Shown in pieces: positions 1 through 10,828 of a stretch of DNA of 29,238 nt. The DNA comes from Hypsibius dujardini (taxonomy: Eukaryota > Tardigrada > Eutardigrada > Parachela > Hypsibiidae): positions 1 to 29,238 of the forward strand of contig LRSR01002561.1 in the NCBI GenBank assembly GCA_001579985.1. The letters run 5' to 3'. Position numbers and translations under genes: made by a program. Under the pieces are notes generated by a model. The model made no database searches and was not told the origin of the DNA. It saw nothing but the letters and a program-made list of their open reading frames with translations. Numbering within the stretch: the stretch's first letter is position 1; each line of letters begins with the position of its first letter.

Positions 1-3000
1 CCTTCGTTCGAGGAGTCTATAATAAGAGTTAATGCAGGTTCGTATTTAAACAATGCACAAGGCCGGTTTTTGTAAGGACCAAAAAAGGGGCTCACTTATT
101 GTGCATATGTTGTGCAACTCAGGAGCACTTTTAGAGTCCTTACATGTCGAAACCAGGACCCCTCATGGTTGGGTCAGGGAGTGGGCAAAGAGGCAAAATT
201 TTTCGATACTCTGTTGAAATCCTCAGGGCTCTTGGAAATCGGACACCACAATCCACAAGTCTCAAAATGATCAGATCAAATGAACAAAAGGTCGAATTTT
301 GAGTTCAGTTTTGAAAAATTGCATTTGGCTCCTTTGCCCACACCCTAAACCTGTAAGGATCTACACGAGCCTCTGGTGCAATTTGTGAATTTTGATAAAG
401 ACAATAACTCATATGATTACCATATGTCTGACAGGTAGGCGCGTCCCCGGCATATCCGCAGACTGGCTGGCTTGGCGGAAGTCGCGAACCATTATGCCAC
501 TCGACGTTTCGCACAAGGGCCCATCGAAAGTTTCCCTCATTAATTTGAGAACAAAGGTATACCTAAATTTAACGAAACTTTATAAATCCCTCTTCATCTT
601 CAAATGTATATAAAAAATCTAATCAGACCTTGAAGCCACCTGTTGATGGGTCGACATAGGCAGTGGTGACGAGCAAAGGTCCTCGCTCGCCGTTTCTGTC
701 GAAGCTCATGTTCCCCACGGTGGTGGAAAATGTTCGGTTGATGAACTTGTTTGCCATCGCCGTTCCATTTCGATAGTTAAATGCCGGCTCGCTGAGTAGA
801 GTTTCGCTCAAAATCTTAAATCAAATAGAAAAAGTTTTGTTCAACTGGTATTTTTTATTTTTTTTGTATGGTTTGTTTGTTTTGTTCAATTGGTATTTTT
901 TTCAAATGGTAACGAGATACCTCTGTTCTCCGATTGGGACTCAAGACGATCTAGTTATGTATATATGATATATTATAACATAGGGCACATGAATTTTGAA
1001 AATTAAGCTAGCTTACTATTGTTTGTGTGGATAATTTAGTTTAATTTCATATGAAATTAACGTCTCAAGGTATTAAAAATCTCAACTGGAATTCACAATT
1101 TATTAAGGATGCTATTACAATTAACTTTAACAGAGATTCGTAAAATGCATATATATACATTATATACATTATATACATTATATACATATATATATATACT
1201 GTATCTATATGTGTAAATATGTTATGTTATGTAGTCGAGATAAATGGACTCAACCATACCTCCCCAAGAATTTCCAAAGCCGCAGTCGTGGAAGTCAACT
1301 GCGGAAGCGTCTATGTTATTCGAAACCGATATTAATGCAGTATCTGTATTGTAGCGTGAGGGTAACGCATAATTAATACACGTGGACCTTTTATGATTTT
1401 TTTACCGGCTCAATGGACAGGTCTAAACTACGATAGAAGGGTACTCTGCGGAAACAGTCAATCCACCTGGCAAGCATCGCCGGAAGAGTGGGTGGCAAAT
1501 TTACAGCCAGGTCGATCATAGTTACCAGCAGCAGACTTTTGTAGGCTTCTCGGATAATCTTAAGTTACAAAATTTCATGTACAAAAAATGTACTCTTTTC
1601 AGACGTGATAATTATTGTTAGCTCATTTGATTAACGGCGTAGACGTACGTTATCATCATCAGTGTTTCGATGCCAGGAAAAATTACCGAAGCCTTGCCAC
1701 GGAAACGGCAGAGATCCTATAAACACCTAAAAAAGAGGACACAACGTCAAGACGTCAACAACGCCCCGCGTACAGCAGCGGTAAATTGTGGTGATTTCAT
1801 ACATAGTCACCGTTTGTCATATTCAATAGCGATGCGACGTTCTGCAAGGAACCAGCTGATGGGGTCGATTTTGATCAAAATATTAGCTGTATAGTGCTAG
1901 GTTTAACAGGGATGGCAAAACTCAACTACATACGCACTATCAATATAAAACAATTAAACTGAAACTTATCGAAAAGTGTGAGTAACTATTTTCTTGGGTT
2001 TAGTTAAACAGACTAATCTAAACTTTTGCTTTACTAAAATCTAACACTATACGAATACGGGGAAACACTATAAAAAAATACTAAAATTAAAGAACTAATT
2101 TCAACTACAACTAAACATAAAACTTTTAGTCACTAAAGGAAACTAAACTAAAAATATTTATTAACTAAAAAAATTAATTAGTTGAATAATTTTAGTTCTG
2201 CCATCCCTAATATTTACGTACCAGCAAGAGCCTTAGCTGGGTAGGACCCCCGAGGAACAACAAAACTGGAAAGAATACAGAGAAAATTAAGATGATGCAC
2301 AGTAAATTTTCCTGTTCGGTCAATTACTTCGATTTCGAGTAGAAAACTGCTGCAAGAACTCCCGGAAGTTGATCATCCTTTGCAATCTTGGGGCTGAGGA
2401 ATAAGTCGTATACACCGTCTCCACCCGGTGATTTGTCATTGTTGCCCTGGTCAGGGTGGCTGCTAGCACGTAGAATCCAGCCGAATTCTCATCCAGCAAA
2501 ATTTCGATCCCTGTCCAATTGTGAAACTCCGCAAGTTGACAGAAGATATCACCGTAATACGAGGAAGGGTACAGGTTGGTAGTGATCCAAGAGGGACTTT
2601 TTCGCTTGTCGTGCAAGGCCGGATCAGAATTCGACCTTTGACAAAATCAAGCAGGGCTCTTGGGGTAGTCTCAACACTTAAAATAATTCTTAAGATATCT
2701 CTTACGTGCTGATAAAAAGAACGTTCCAACTGGCGGCCAGCTGATTGATTTGAGCGGATTCAATGCAACCTTCATTAAGCCAAATATATAAATTAGCAAT
2801 AATATATAACACATAACGTAAATTGGGATGCTTAATGGTTTACATGTATAACTAACCGGGAGTAATGACCGCCACCATACTATTGACATCATGTTCGGTA
2901 TAGTACCATTTAGCAAGGATATCCTGAACCTGATTTTGAAAGGTCACACAATCTACGACACTGTCGTTATAGAGGTACACGTGGGAGATGGTGAAGCTCT

Positions 3001-3247
3001 CATTCAATCTGTCACGGAGTCTCTCGATGCTGACATCGAAGGCCGGACCGGTGAGGGTGATCATGGAAGCGGTCGATGGAACGGCACCTTCAAACATGGT
3101 TAGACCAGGAGAGACAATCTCCAAGTTAATCTTTTGCGATGCCAGACTGATACATCTCGAGCGATTCACTGAAAAGAAAACTACACTTGAGCAGATGAAG
3201 AAGGCGAAATGATGAAAAACGGCACGTTGAAACATTGAAAAGGTCAC
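1..3247 (-). CDS. Receptor A: ANF-receptor / guanylate-cyclase-like ectodomain protein, 3' end cut by window
   Basis: Predicted cell-surface receptor of the natriuretic-peptide-receptor/receptor-guanylate-cyclase type. Exons (minus, 5' to 3'): 3247-2857, 2769-2706, 2635-2328, 2265-2222, 1841-1803, 1726-1649, 1558-1406, 1298-1260, 814-629, 562-421, then 16 to beyond base 1. All junctions are GT..AG and the phases chain without a stop. Visible ANF-receptor landmarks are PGCIES (exon 2), NMTNGDY-VFIGSLPFPW (exons 5-6), NRTFSTTVGNMSFDRNGER (exon 9) and WHNGSRLPPSQPVCGY (exon 10). Several N-glycosylation sequons are present. The last exon begins DSSNE, matching the start of the membrane exon in receptor B, so the membrane segment and tail lie to the left of the window. 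The start is uncertain: ATG 3247 gives a hydrophobic leader, but that leader coincides with a strong polypyrimidine tract and AG at 3169-3171. Exon 1 may therefore begin at 3168, with the signal peptide on an upstream exon I did not find. Confidence 0.85.
71..144. repeat. Short imperfect inverted repeat in receptor A intron 10
   Basis: Arms at 71-93 (TGTAAGGACC..GGGGCTC) and 123-144 (GAGCACTTTT..TCCTTACA) are largely complementary and would form a hairpin of about 74 bases. It lies in the intron before the membrane exon. It may be a degraded MITE. Confidence 0.4.
1141..1196. repeat. AT-rich TATATACAT tract in receptor A intron 8
   Basis: Runs of (TATACATTA)n and TA dinucleotides form a simple-sequence tract inside the intron between exons 8 and 9 of receptor A. 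No other signal is visible here. Confidence 0.6.
1908..2208. mobile_element. TTTAGT-rich MITE-like element, copy 1
   Basis: About 301 bp bounded by terminal inverted repeats AGGGATGGCAAAACT (1908-1922) and AGTTCTGCCATCCCT (2194-2208). The interior is AT-rich and repeats AACTAAA/TTTAGTT words. No coding capacity is visible. It lies in intron 4 of receptor A, just upstream (in the sense of transcription) of the 39-base exon 5. I could not define a target-site duplication. Confidence 0.6.
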
Positions 3248-3600
3248 GATGGAAGAAATATTTTACTCTAACCAACTGATAAATACCAACCAGCTCCAAC
3301 AAGCAAGCGTTTGTACTATAATTTCTTGAAAGCCTTGTGAAATTGAGGTATAGCTACGAGTACTCCACAAAAGCTCTTTATTATAGCTGGCTTAAATTGC
3401 AGATGCATTCGTACTGTGAGGAACTTGCGCAATCGAGATCGCGTGTAAAATACTTCTTTTAAATCCTCTTATGAACAAGTTAATGACGTGCTATCTTCCG
3501 GTGTGCGTGCGTGACATTGAGCCGCAGTAAAAGTGCTATTGAAGCATTTGATAATCTCGACACATAAACTTTTCAAGCTCTTTTTCGATTCTTGTTTTAA
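3248..3600. other. Intergenic gap between receptor B 3' end and receptor A 5' end
   Basis: Only about 350 bases separate the stop codon of receptor B (3601-3603) from the first in-frame ATG of receptor A. No conserved ORF is visible. The gap must hold the 3' UTR of B and the promoter and possibly a leader exon of A. An ATTAAA hexamer overlaps the receptor B stop codon on the minus strand. The space is far too small for kinase and cyclase domains. Confidence 0.6.
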
Positions 3601-5604
3601 TTAGGGCGTGGTTAATCCATCGTGCTGCGTCTCGTGATGACGATTCTTTAGGAGATCCTGCACCCTTGTCGGGGTTCTTGATTTCCAGCCAACGCTTTCG
3701 GGTGGAGGCCGTTTATGATTTTGTAGGAGAAAACTGATGATTGAATCATCCCTTTCCAATGAGCTTCCGAACTTTGGCATCGGCGGTCGGATGAGGTCGT
3801 GCTCAATCTGCCACCATGTCGGACTGCGAGCACTGAAATTGAAAAGAATATTATTATATCCAATAAATTAGCTTAAGTTGTTTTGAGCGACTTCGAAAAA
3901 CTTTGAAAAGTTGTCATTGAAAACCAAAATCAAATAAAATCAAATTCGGCATTTTTTAGCGGATGCTGGTCAACCAGCAAATAATTAATTCATAATCTCT
4001 AAATTTTAAGCAACATATCAATTTTAAAATCAATTGAACTTGGTGAAATCGCTCAAACCGTCTTTGCGTGAAAATTGGATAATATAAAAAATCGAAATCG
4101 AGTGTCATCGCTCGCAATAAGTGGACTACATCCCGCAATATAACCCGACAATATTTATCAACAATCTTTATGTCTTCGCATGGAATAACACATTCCAGAT
4201 TCTCACCGAATTTGATTAAATGCCAGAATTCCACCGGAAACGATAATCACGACAATGACAATAAGGCTTAACAAGCCACCGTTTGACGAGTCTATAAATA
4301 AGAAAAAATTCCATACAAGATTGAATGAGTATGGAGGTTTCGGAGTGTTTTATTTTTATGAAATATTACTATTTGTCTGGCAAGCAGGAGCGTCGCCGAG
4401 GTATCCGCAGACTGGCTGGTTTGGCGGTAACCTCGACCCGTTATGCCACTCAACGTTTCGAACAAAGCTCCACAGGAAGTCGCCTTCGTTAATTTCCGAG
4501 CGAAGGTATATCTAAAAATTTCATTAAATTTTATTATACGTTCCTTTTTCGTGAATAGAAATATTGATCCAAATAAAATGTATGAGCCAAATGAATTTTT
4601 GTGGACCGACCTTAAAGCCACCTGTTGATGGATCAAAATATGAGGAGGTGACTAACAAAGGCCCTCGTTCACCGTTCCTGTCAAAGCTCATGTTCCCCAC
4701 GGTGGTGGAAAATGTTCGATTGACGAATTTGTTTGCCATCGCCGTTCCATCCTGGTAGTCAAATGTCGGCGCGAGTCGAACTTCGTTCAAAATCTTAAAT
4801 TAATTCAAAATAAAATATTTGATTTGTTTGATTCATATATTTCTATTGTAGAAGTGAAGTCAGACATACCTGACCGAGAATTTCCAACGCAGCCGTCGTG
4901 GAAGTCAACTGCGGAAGTGTCTATACTCTTCGAAACTCATGTTAGTAAATAGCACTAACACAATAATAAACAAAAGTGACAGAAAGGCCCTTGTGAAGTG
5001 ATAATATACCGGTTCAATTGACAGGTTAAGGTTCCGATAGAAGGGCACTTTGCGATAGCGGTCAATCCAACTGGCCAGCATCGCCGGAAGCGCCGACGGC
5101 AAGTTGACGGTTAGGTCTATCATGGTTACCAGCAGCAAACTTCTGTAGGCTTCGCGGATAATCTGAAATGGTAGAAAAGAGGAATGACATAACTCTAAAC
5201 TTTGAAATTTGCATACAATAATGCGCGCGCAGATTATTACTCTTGTGGTGACTGTGCATGGTACATACGTCGTCGTCATCATTGTTCCGCTGCCAAGAAA
5301 AGTTGCCGAAGCCCTGCCACGGAAACGGAAGAGACGCCATAAACACCTGAAATCGGGATATGAACGTCCACATTTGTCTGTATCGTGTCGCAGTAGTGGC
5401 ACCATAACACCGGAAATTGGAGGAATACAGTACATAGTCACCCTGCGTCATGTTCATCAGCGATGCGACGCTCTGAAAAGGGACCATACAAGACTTTATA
5501 CTAAAATGGTATTACTACTTATTACCTGTTTTTCTGTCTATCTGTCTATCTGTCTGCCTGTCTGTCTGCCTGTCTGTCTACCTATCTGACGGTCTGTCTG
5601 TCTA

Positions 5605-5639
<35 letters not shown>

Positions 5640-7078
5640 GTCTGTCTGTCTGTCTACCTATCTGACTGTTTGTACGTCTGCTTTTATATGTACCAGCAAA
5701 AGCCTGAGCTGAGCAGGAGTTCCCAGAAACAATAAAACTGAGTAGAAAAACACCAAGTGAGGAAATGCAAAATGACGTTTCCACACTCCGTCAATCTTAC
5801 TCCGATTCCGAGTAGAAAACTGCTGCAAGAACTCCCGAAAGTTAATCATCCTCTGCAAGCCCTGAGCGGAGGAATACGTCGTATATACCGTCTCCACCCG
5901 GCGCTTCTTCATCGTTGCCCTGGTCAGGGTGGCAGCTAGCACGTAGAATCCAGCCGAATTCTCATCCAGCAGAATCTCAATCCCTGTCCATTTGTGAAAC
6001 TCCGCAAGCCGGCAGAAGATATCACCGTAATACGAAGATGGATATAGGTTTGTAGTGACCCAAGAAGGACTTTGACTTTTATCATGCAGGGATGGTGCGG
6101 AATTCGCCCTGCATCAGAAATGGCATTACATAGCATTAATATACTGACAACGAGGACGGGCAAATAATAATGTCCTATGGAACATAATATCCAAAGAACA
6201 AATGCACGCTTGTTTAAAAGTTAACGAACCAGATAACCAGACGCGGTTTTTAAAAACCGCATGTTAGCGATTTTCAAAGTTAGTATATCAGTATAAATTT
6301 TCTAATAAAGAGGTTATGAAGAAAGCCACAATTGCAAATTTTTCGTTTAAAAAAATTAAAGAATGATTGATCAACCACATAACAATCACTAACAATTCCT
6401 TTTGATCGGCGGCTCCTAACATATGGTACAATCTTCTATTGCACTTGCTCAGGTATTTATATTTCTTTTTCATGTAGATATAAGATATATAGAGTGTATA
6501 TACTGTATATGTATCAACTATGAGGATTTGGTATGTGCTTATGTATGGAAGCTGTGTATGAACTGATAGTTTACCGATGGTTTATATGGCCATAGACAGA
6601 CAAAAGACAGACTTACGTGCTGATAAATAGAACGTTCCACGAAGCTGCTAGCTGGTTCACCTGGGCAGACTCAATGCAACCTGCCTCGGAATCACAAACA
6701 ATTTCCACACACATATCCATCACCAGCAAATTGGAAGAGCCAACATTTTTTTGTTTGTCTGCAATGCTCGCGCCTTTATATGTACCAACCCGGCAGGATG
6801 ATGGCAAGCATGCTCCTGGCATCATGTGATCGGTAGTACCACCGTGCCGTCAGGTCCTGCACTGAATTTTGGAAGGTCACACAGTCATCAATCCTTTCAT
6901 CATAAAGATAGGTATGGGTGATGTTGAGGTCTTGACGAACGGCCCGGAGTTTGGCGATGCTGACGTCGAACGCCGGACCGGCCAGGGTGATGGTCGAGGG
7001 CACCATATTCCCCGCGGTATGGGTCAGGCCGGGGGATATTATCTCCAGATTCAGCGCACGGGCAGTAGGGATGACCAA
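3601..7078 (-). CDS. Receptor B: short-tailed ANF-receptor-like membrane protein (no cyclase)
   Basis: Single-pass receptor with a guanylate-cyclase-type ectodomain and a 76-residue tail. Exons (minus, 5' to 3'): 7078-6790, 6680-6617, 6108-5801, 5737-5694, 5472-5434, 5346-5269, 5162-5010, 4908-4870, 4793-4611, 4511-4370, 4291-4207, 3832-3601. They sum to 1656 bases, 551 residues plus stop, in one frame. Landmarks: GCIES; SPSWVTTNLYPSSYYGDIF; NRTFSTTVGNMSFDRNGER; WHNGSRLPPNQPVCGY; a membrane segment GLLSLIVIVVIIVSGGIL (residues about 450-467); a tail starting ARSPTWWQIEHDLIRPP. WWQI resembles the juxtamembrane W-x-I of receptor guanylate cyclases, but the frame ends before any kinase-homology domain. 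The 5' end is uncertain: an AG at 7081-7082 in the same phase as in A and C suggests an upstream leader exon, and a repeat element begins there. NPR-C-like clearance or decoy function is an inference. Confidence 0.87.
5533..5668. repeat. (CTGT)n/(CTAT)n microsatellite in receptor B intron 4
   Basis: About 135 bp of CTGT units with CTAT, CTGC and CTAC variants, lying inside the 220-base intron between exons 4 and 5. The ORFs running through it (SVYLSIC type) are repeat translations, not coding sequence. Confidence 0.9.
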
Positions 7079-7492
7079 ATCTAAAATTAGTCAACTAATG
7101 AGCTTTTTAGTCAACTAAAAATCAGGTATTAGGGATTTTTAGTTAAGTGTTTTTAGTAACTGAATCTTTTAGTTTTAGTTAAAATTAATTAGCTAATTTT
7201 AGTTTTCGCCAGTTAAATTTTTAGTGACTAAATCTTTTAGTTCAGTTTTTCAGTTCACTAAAAATTATTTGGTAAGGGTTTTTAGTTTAGTGTTTTCAGC
7301 AATTCTTTTAATCTAGCTTTAGTCGAGATTAGTTAGCTAATTTTAGTTTCATTAGTTTTTCCCAGTTAAATTTTTAGTAACTACAACTTTCAGTTTACTT
7401 TTTAGTCAACTAGCAAAACTTAAGCCGAAAAATTAGTATCTAAAAGTTTTAGCTTATTTCACTTTAGTTTTTTTAGTTTAGTCTGCCATTCA
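7067..7492. mobile_element. TTTAGT-rich MITE-like element, copy 2, abutting receptor B exon 1
   Basis: About 425 bp running from AGGGATGACCAAATCTAAAA (7067) to TTTAGTCTGCCATTCAT (ends near 7492). The ends match those of the copy at 1908-2208, and the interior is the same TTTAGTTAA-type repeat. The left end overlaps the first codons of the recognised receptor B exon (VIPTAR). Read on the minus strand it supplies the sequence ACTAATTTTAG, a possible 3' splice site directly before that exon. No coding capacity. Confidence 0.55.
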
Positions 7493-8274
7493 TAAAGGGG
7501 CAGGCTTTACGGCGGCAGCCGTCATACAGTACATGTTGAGAAAAGTAGCAGGTGGTGGCGGAAGGAAATAAAACACCGCGAAGTAATTGCCTTCATCCGG
7601 TGGTAGGAGAGTCTCATTACTGCAAAATTAACTCCACGTGGAAAGAATGCTGAAGGCATCCGCACATTTTTCGACACATATATACGCGGGTAACAAAAAT
7701 CGGTTAAATAAACTCAAGAATTAAAATGATAAAGCGAAATGTTGATGATGGCAGAGAAACCTGCTTATAAGAGTTCAGATTGAAAGGTCCCACACCGAAG
7801 AGTATCGATGAAAACGGGAAAAGGGTACATATAATATGTGATAGTATGATGAGTTTATACCGGAAACCACATATGAGGTCGTGGGTTACTCTCTGCTTCC
7901 GAGCACTCCTGTTTGGTGACTGAAGAGTTCCACAGGAGCGCTGCGGCTATGTGTATACACATATAGTACTCCAAATATGATCATGAATGGAACAGTGGCA
8001 GCATAAATGGGCACTGTGCATGGCTCGACTTCCGGTACTGTGACAGAATGAACGGCCTTCTGGGAACATTTCGCATATTCTGTGCTCTGTTCAAGTATCG
8101 CGATTATTGGCCGGTAAGTCCCAATATGGTGATATATGATTTGAACTGGAGTGAGGAGCTTTTTCGTTTAATTTTAGAGTCCCATGGGTGACCGTGGCTT
8201 AAAAAATTGCAAGCGTGGTGGGATGGGCGGTCGAGCAGACAGCTCTTTCTATGTGACGTAGGATAGGATCATAT

Positions 8275-8346
8275 AGTTCCATCAAAGAGAAAGACAGACA
8301 GACAAACAGACAGACTGACAGACCTGTATGTCTCTTTGATGGAACT
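8275..8346. repeat. Perfect 16-bp inverted repeat flanking a CAGA-rich loop
   Basis: AGTTCCATCAAAGAGA at 8275-8290 is exactly complementary to TCTCTTTGATGGAACT at 8331-8346. The 40-base loop is made of GACA/CAGA units. The structure could fold as a hairpin. Confidence 0.7.
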
Positions 8347-8589
8347 GGGATAGAATCCAAGTGATGTAGATTTATATGCGCTTCACCTGGAGATGTGAGT
8401 CCCGTCGAGTAATTGGATTCAGGCTCAAACGGCACGAACCGCAGAGACCTAACTATATACGTTTTGTAGGCGTACATTAATCACGCTTGATTTATCACGT
8501 TCTCTCTCAGGATTCATTGAAAAAATTGGCTCCCTTCTGCTGGGCCCAACAAACGAATACACTTTTACCTAATCGTTTTCAATACAAAA

Positions 8590-8760
8590 TTCAATTTGGA
8601 ATTGATTGGAATCAGCCAAATATTTATCGATGATAAAGGGACGAAGCTCTGAGCCAATATTCGAGTTGCTTTGAGATACCAGTCCTTCCGAAACGTACAC
8701 ATTGCTCCGTCCCTTGATATCTGAAAAAATAGTTTGGATTCCAATCGATTCAAAACCGAA
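8590..8760. mobile_element. Foldback/MITE-like element with arms of about 50 bp
   Basis: The left arm (about 8595-8646, containing TTGATTGGAATCAGCCAAA and AAGGGACGAAGC) is complementary, with mismatches, to the right arm (about 8704-8755, containing GCTCCGTCCCTTGATATC and TTTGGATTCCAATCGATT). The short central spacer has no ORF. Borders are approximate. Confidence 0.5.
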
Positions 8761-9398
8761 ATTTCGAAAGGTCAATGGCGAGAAAATTTACTTTTGTGCA
8801 TATTTATCGACTTTCACTATACGACTCGGATAAAAAGAGTGACTCGGAATAAGCAGCTGGACTCCTCCTACTTCGTTCGAGCCTTCCTTCCCCATGGGCA
8901 GAGGCAGTACTTCATGATGATTCACGGATCATAATCCTTCTTTTCAAATTAATAATGAAAGAGTAGAACCTAACGCAGATCTTCTCACACTACAATCTAC
9001 AATGTACAGTACTAGAGATAACAGTGCCGTACAGAATTACAGATGACACTGAAAAGAAAGTAAAAAGCAAGACTATCCCCTTATGCTTTGGTCAAAATTC
9101 AGATGGGCTCGTACCAATTGCGGCATACATCATTAAAATCCCTCAACCGGATGCTGGAACAAACCACCGAGAGTGTGAGTATAGAATGTGGAGACGACGA
9201 ATGGGCGCGCTCGTCGAAGCGGAAAAGGTTATTTCAAAATGGCATGCCGCACACCGGCACAAAGACATTCCTTCCTTCATTCCTGAAGATTCCAGATTCG
9301 TTTCTGAAGAATGCTCTTCGCCCGCAGTCCAAAGAGGTTATGTACAAGTCCGAGTTTCAAAAGCCGTGTGCCATGCATTTGGAATTTCAACGAGCTTA

Positions 9399-10828
9399 TC
9401 AGTCTTCCCATTCTTCCTCCTTTTTCTGCACAGGCTTCGCGGGACTAGCGTTGCTGGTCACCGGCGAGTAAGGAATCATATTGGATACGCGATCCATGAC
9501 CGATCCACCGAATCCTACAGCTGCGGCTCGTGGTGGAATGTTCTCCTCTGAGGAGGAGCCGCTTCCACGGCAGCCTTTTGTAATGGCCTGACGTCGGCTG
9601 GCAAGAGTGCGTTTCAGCTCATCCATGAAGGCTCCCGTGCAAGAGACAGCTGGAACTGTGAGTGAAAATGTTACGAACGTGAAATTAATTTTTGTTGCGG
9701 TTTTTACCATGGATGAGGCTTACCAGGTGCACCCCCGCGAGGACGACCGGGTTTCAGGTCGCTCCGATGAGCAGCGGAATCACCACACTCATGCTCCGAT
9801 GGTTTTGGCCATTTCCGAGCCCGCTGAGTTAAATTGGAGGAAACTTCAAAAGAAACAGCGTTCATTAAACCCTGACTGTCTGTCTATTTTTCCTTCAGTC
9901 TGTCAGTCTCTCTACATAACTGTCTGACTGTCTGCTTGTATGCTTGTCTGCCTGTCTGCCTGATGGAGATATTGTACTCGTACTCCGCAATCCATAATGG
10001 GTGTCGCCAACTGCTTACCAAGTCCACCTCCACGAGAACCCCCGCTGCCAAGAACGGCACCGTTTCCGCCGGCTGTTGACAGGCCCTTCATCCATTCGGG
10101 CATCCAGTCAGGTATCCAATTTTCTCCTTGCTCCCATTCTCTGGCAGTGGGATGGGAACGCTGTTGCGCCGAGTTCTCATCATCTAGCCTATCCCATTCT
10201 TCTCTGTCGGTCCGTGAATGACTGTCATCACCAGGCGGACCATTGGCACGGGTTTGATCGTCTTTGTTATGAGTGGAAGAGCAACCCGTAACGACCGGTA
10301 CTAGAAGCCCATCCGACTGCGAGCCGTCCAGTGTCAGAGAGCTTCCGAGAGACTCGTCGAGCGACCACCCGTCACCGTGGTCGTCGTTCTGTTCTGACTT
10401 CTCCGGTAGCCTGCAATCGAACGAATTACCAAATAGAAAAGTACCAAACACCAAAGTGTAACAGGATTAATGTATGTAATACATTTGTAATGCAATAACA
10501 ACAGACTAACTCGAAAAGCACCGTATATATCCATTCACTGTAGCCGTTCACTGATTGTTGAGTAAATCATGAAAATCAATTTAGTTTGCAAGATGGCCAG
10601 GAAATCAAGAAAACAAACCATTTAAAAATTGCAAATACGTTTGGTTTGTTGAATGGCATGAAGTTCAACAGAATCTAACACTAATGACTACAGTTGATTG
10701 GACGATTGCAAATCAAAATCGCTTTCTTTGTTCTTTATTACACAGCTCACTTACTCGCAGTCGCAGTCATCCCAGCCGTCAACTCCCGTTGGGACATTCC
10801 GCCGCGTGGAAGACCCTCTCGTCTTCAT
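9399..10828 (-). CDS. Unrecognised acidic, Trp-rich protein with actin-binding-like C-terminal motif
   Basis: Three-exon model: 10828-10755, 10410-10019, 9655-9399 (723 bases, 240 residues). Donors are GCGA|GTAAGT and CTTG|GTAAGC; acceptors are GATTGCAG and CACTCACAG; phases agree. I do not recognise the family. The protein is polar and likely disordered, with repeated tryptophans in acidic context: DGWDDCDC (residues 17-24), EEWDRLDDEN, NWIPDWMPEWMKGL. Exon 3 carries MDELKRTLASRRQAI (residues 166-180), which recalls the WH2-like F-actin-binding motif of Ena/VASP. The protein ends KKEEEWED, like the acidic-Trp terminus of Arp2/3 activators. Both likenesses are short and unproven. The start is uncertain: MKTRGSS is the nearest ATG, the frame stays open further upstream, and earlier exons are possible. 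Confidence 0.5.
9883..9964. repeat. CTGT/CTGC microsatellite in intron 2 of the Trp-rich gene
   Basis: Degenerate CTGT, CTGC and CAGT units fill the part of the intron (9656-10018) nearest its 5' splice site on the minus strand. Confidence 0.75.

Larger units (their letters stand above)
7493..9398. other. Gene-poor stretch upstream of receptor B
   Basis: I see no gene I can support. The stretch must hold the promoter and any leader exon of receptor B on the minus strand, but I could not identify them. It contains two inverted repeats (8275-8346 and about 8590-8760). Plus-strand ORFs at 9024-9551 and 9088-9471 run into the antisense of a better-supported exon and have no recognisable domain. 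Confidence 0.4.

Noticed and set aside
3956-4234. Alternative receptor B tail beginning RRFERFHQ
   Set aside because: An acceptor CGCAAAG near 4064 would be in phase and end at 3957, but the exon at 3832-3601 has a much stronger TTTCTTTTCAATTTCAG-type acceptor and the conserved WWQ motif.
5062-5487. Single 141-codon ORF through receptor B exons 5 and 6
   Set aside because: It contains an 87-base in-frame intron; the paralogues join GDY/GEY directly to VFI/VFM. It also leaves the frame at the GTATGT donor after exon 6.
5602-5784. ORF rich in TDRQTDRQ
   Set aside because: Translation of a CTGT microsatellite in an intron.
9088-9471. Plus-strand 127-codon ORF (and the overlapping 9024-9551 ORF)
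   Set aside because: No recognisable domain. Its 3' part is antisense to the last exon of the minus-strand Trp-rich gene, which has matching splice sites and phases.
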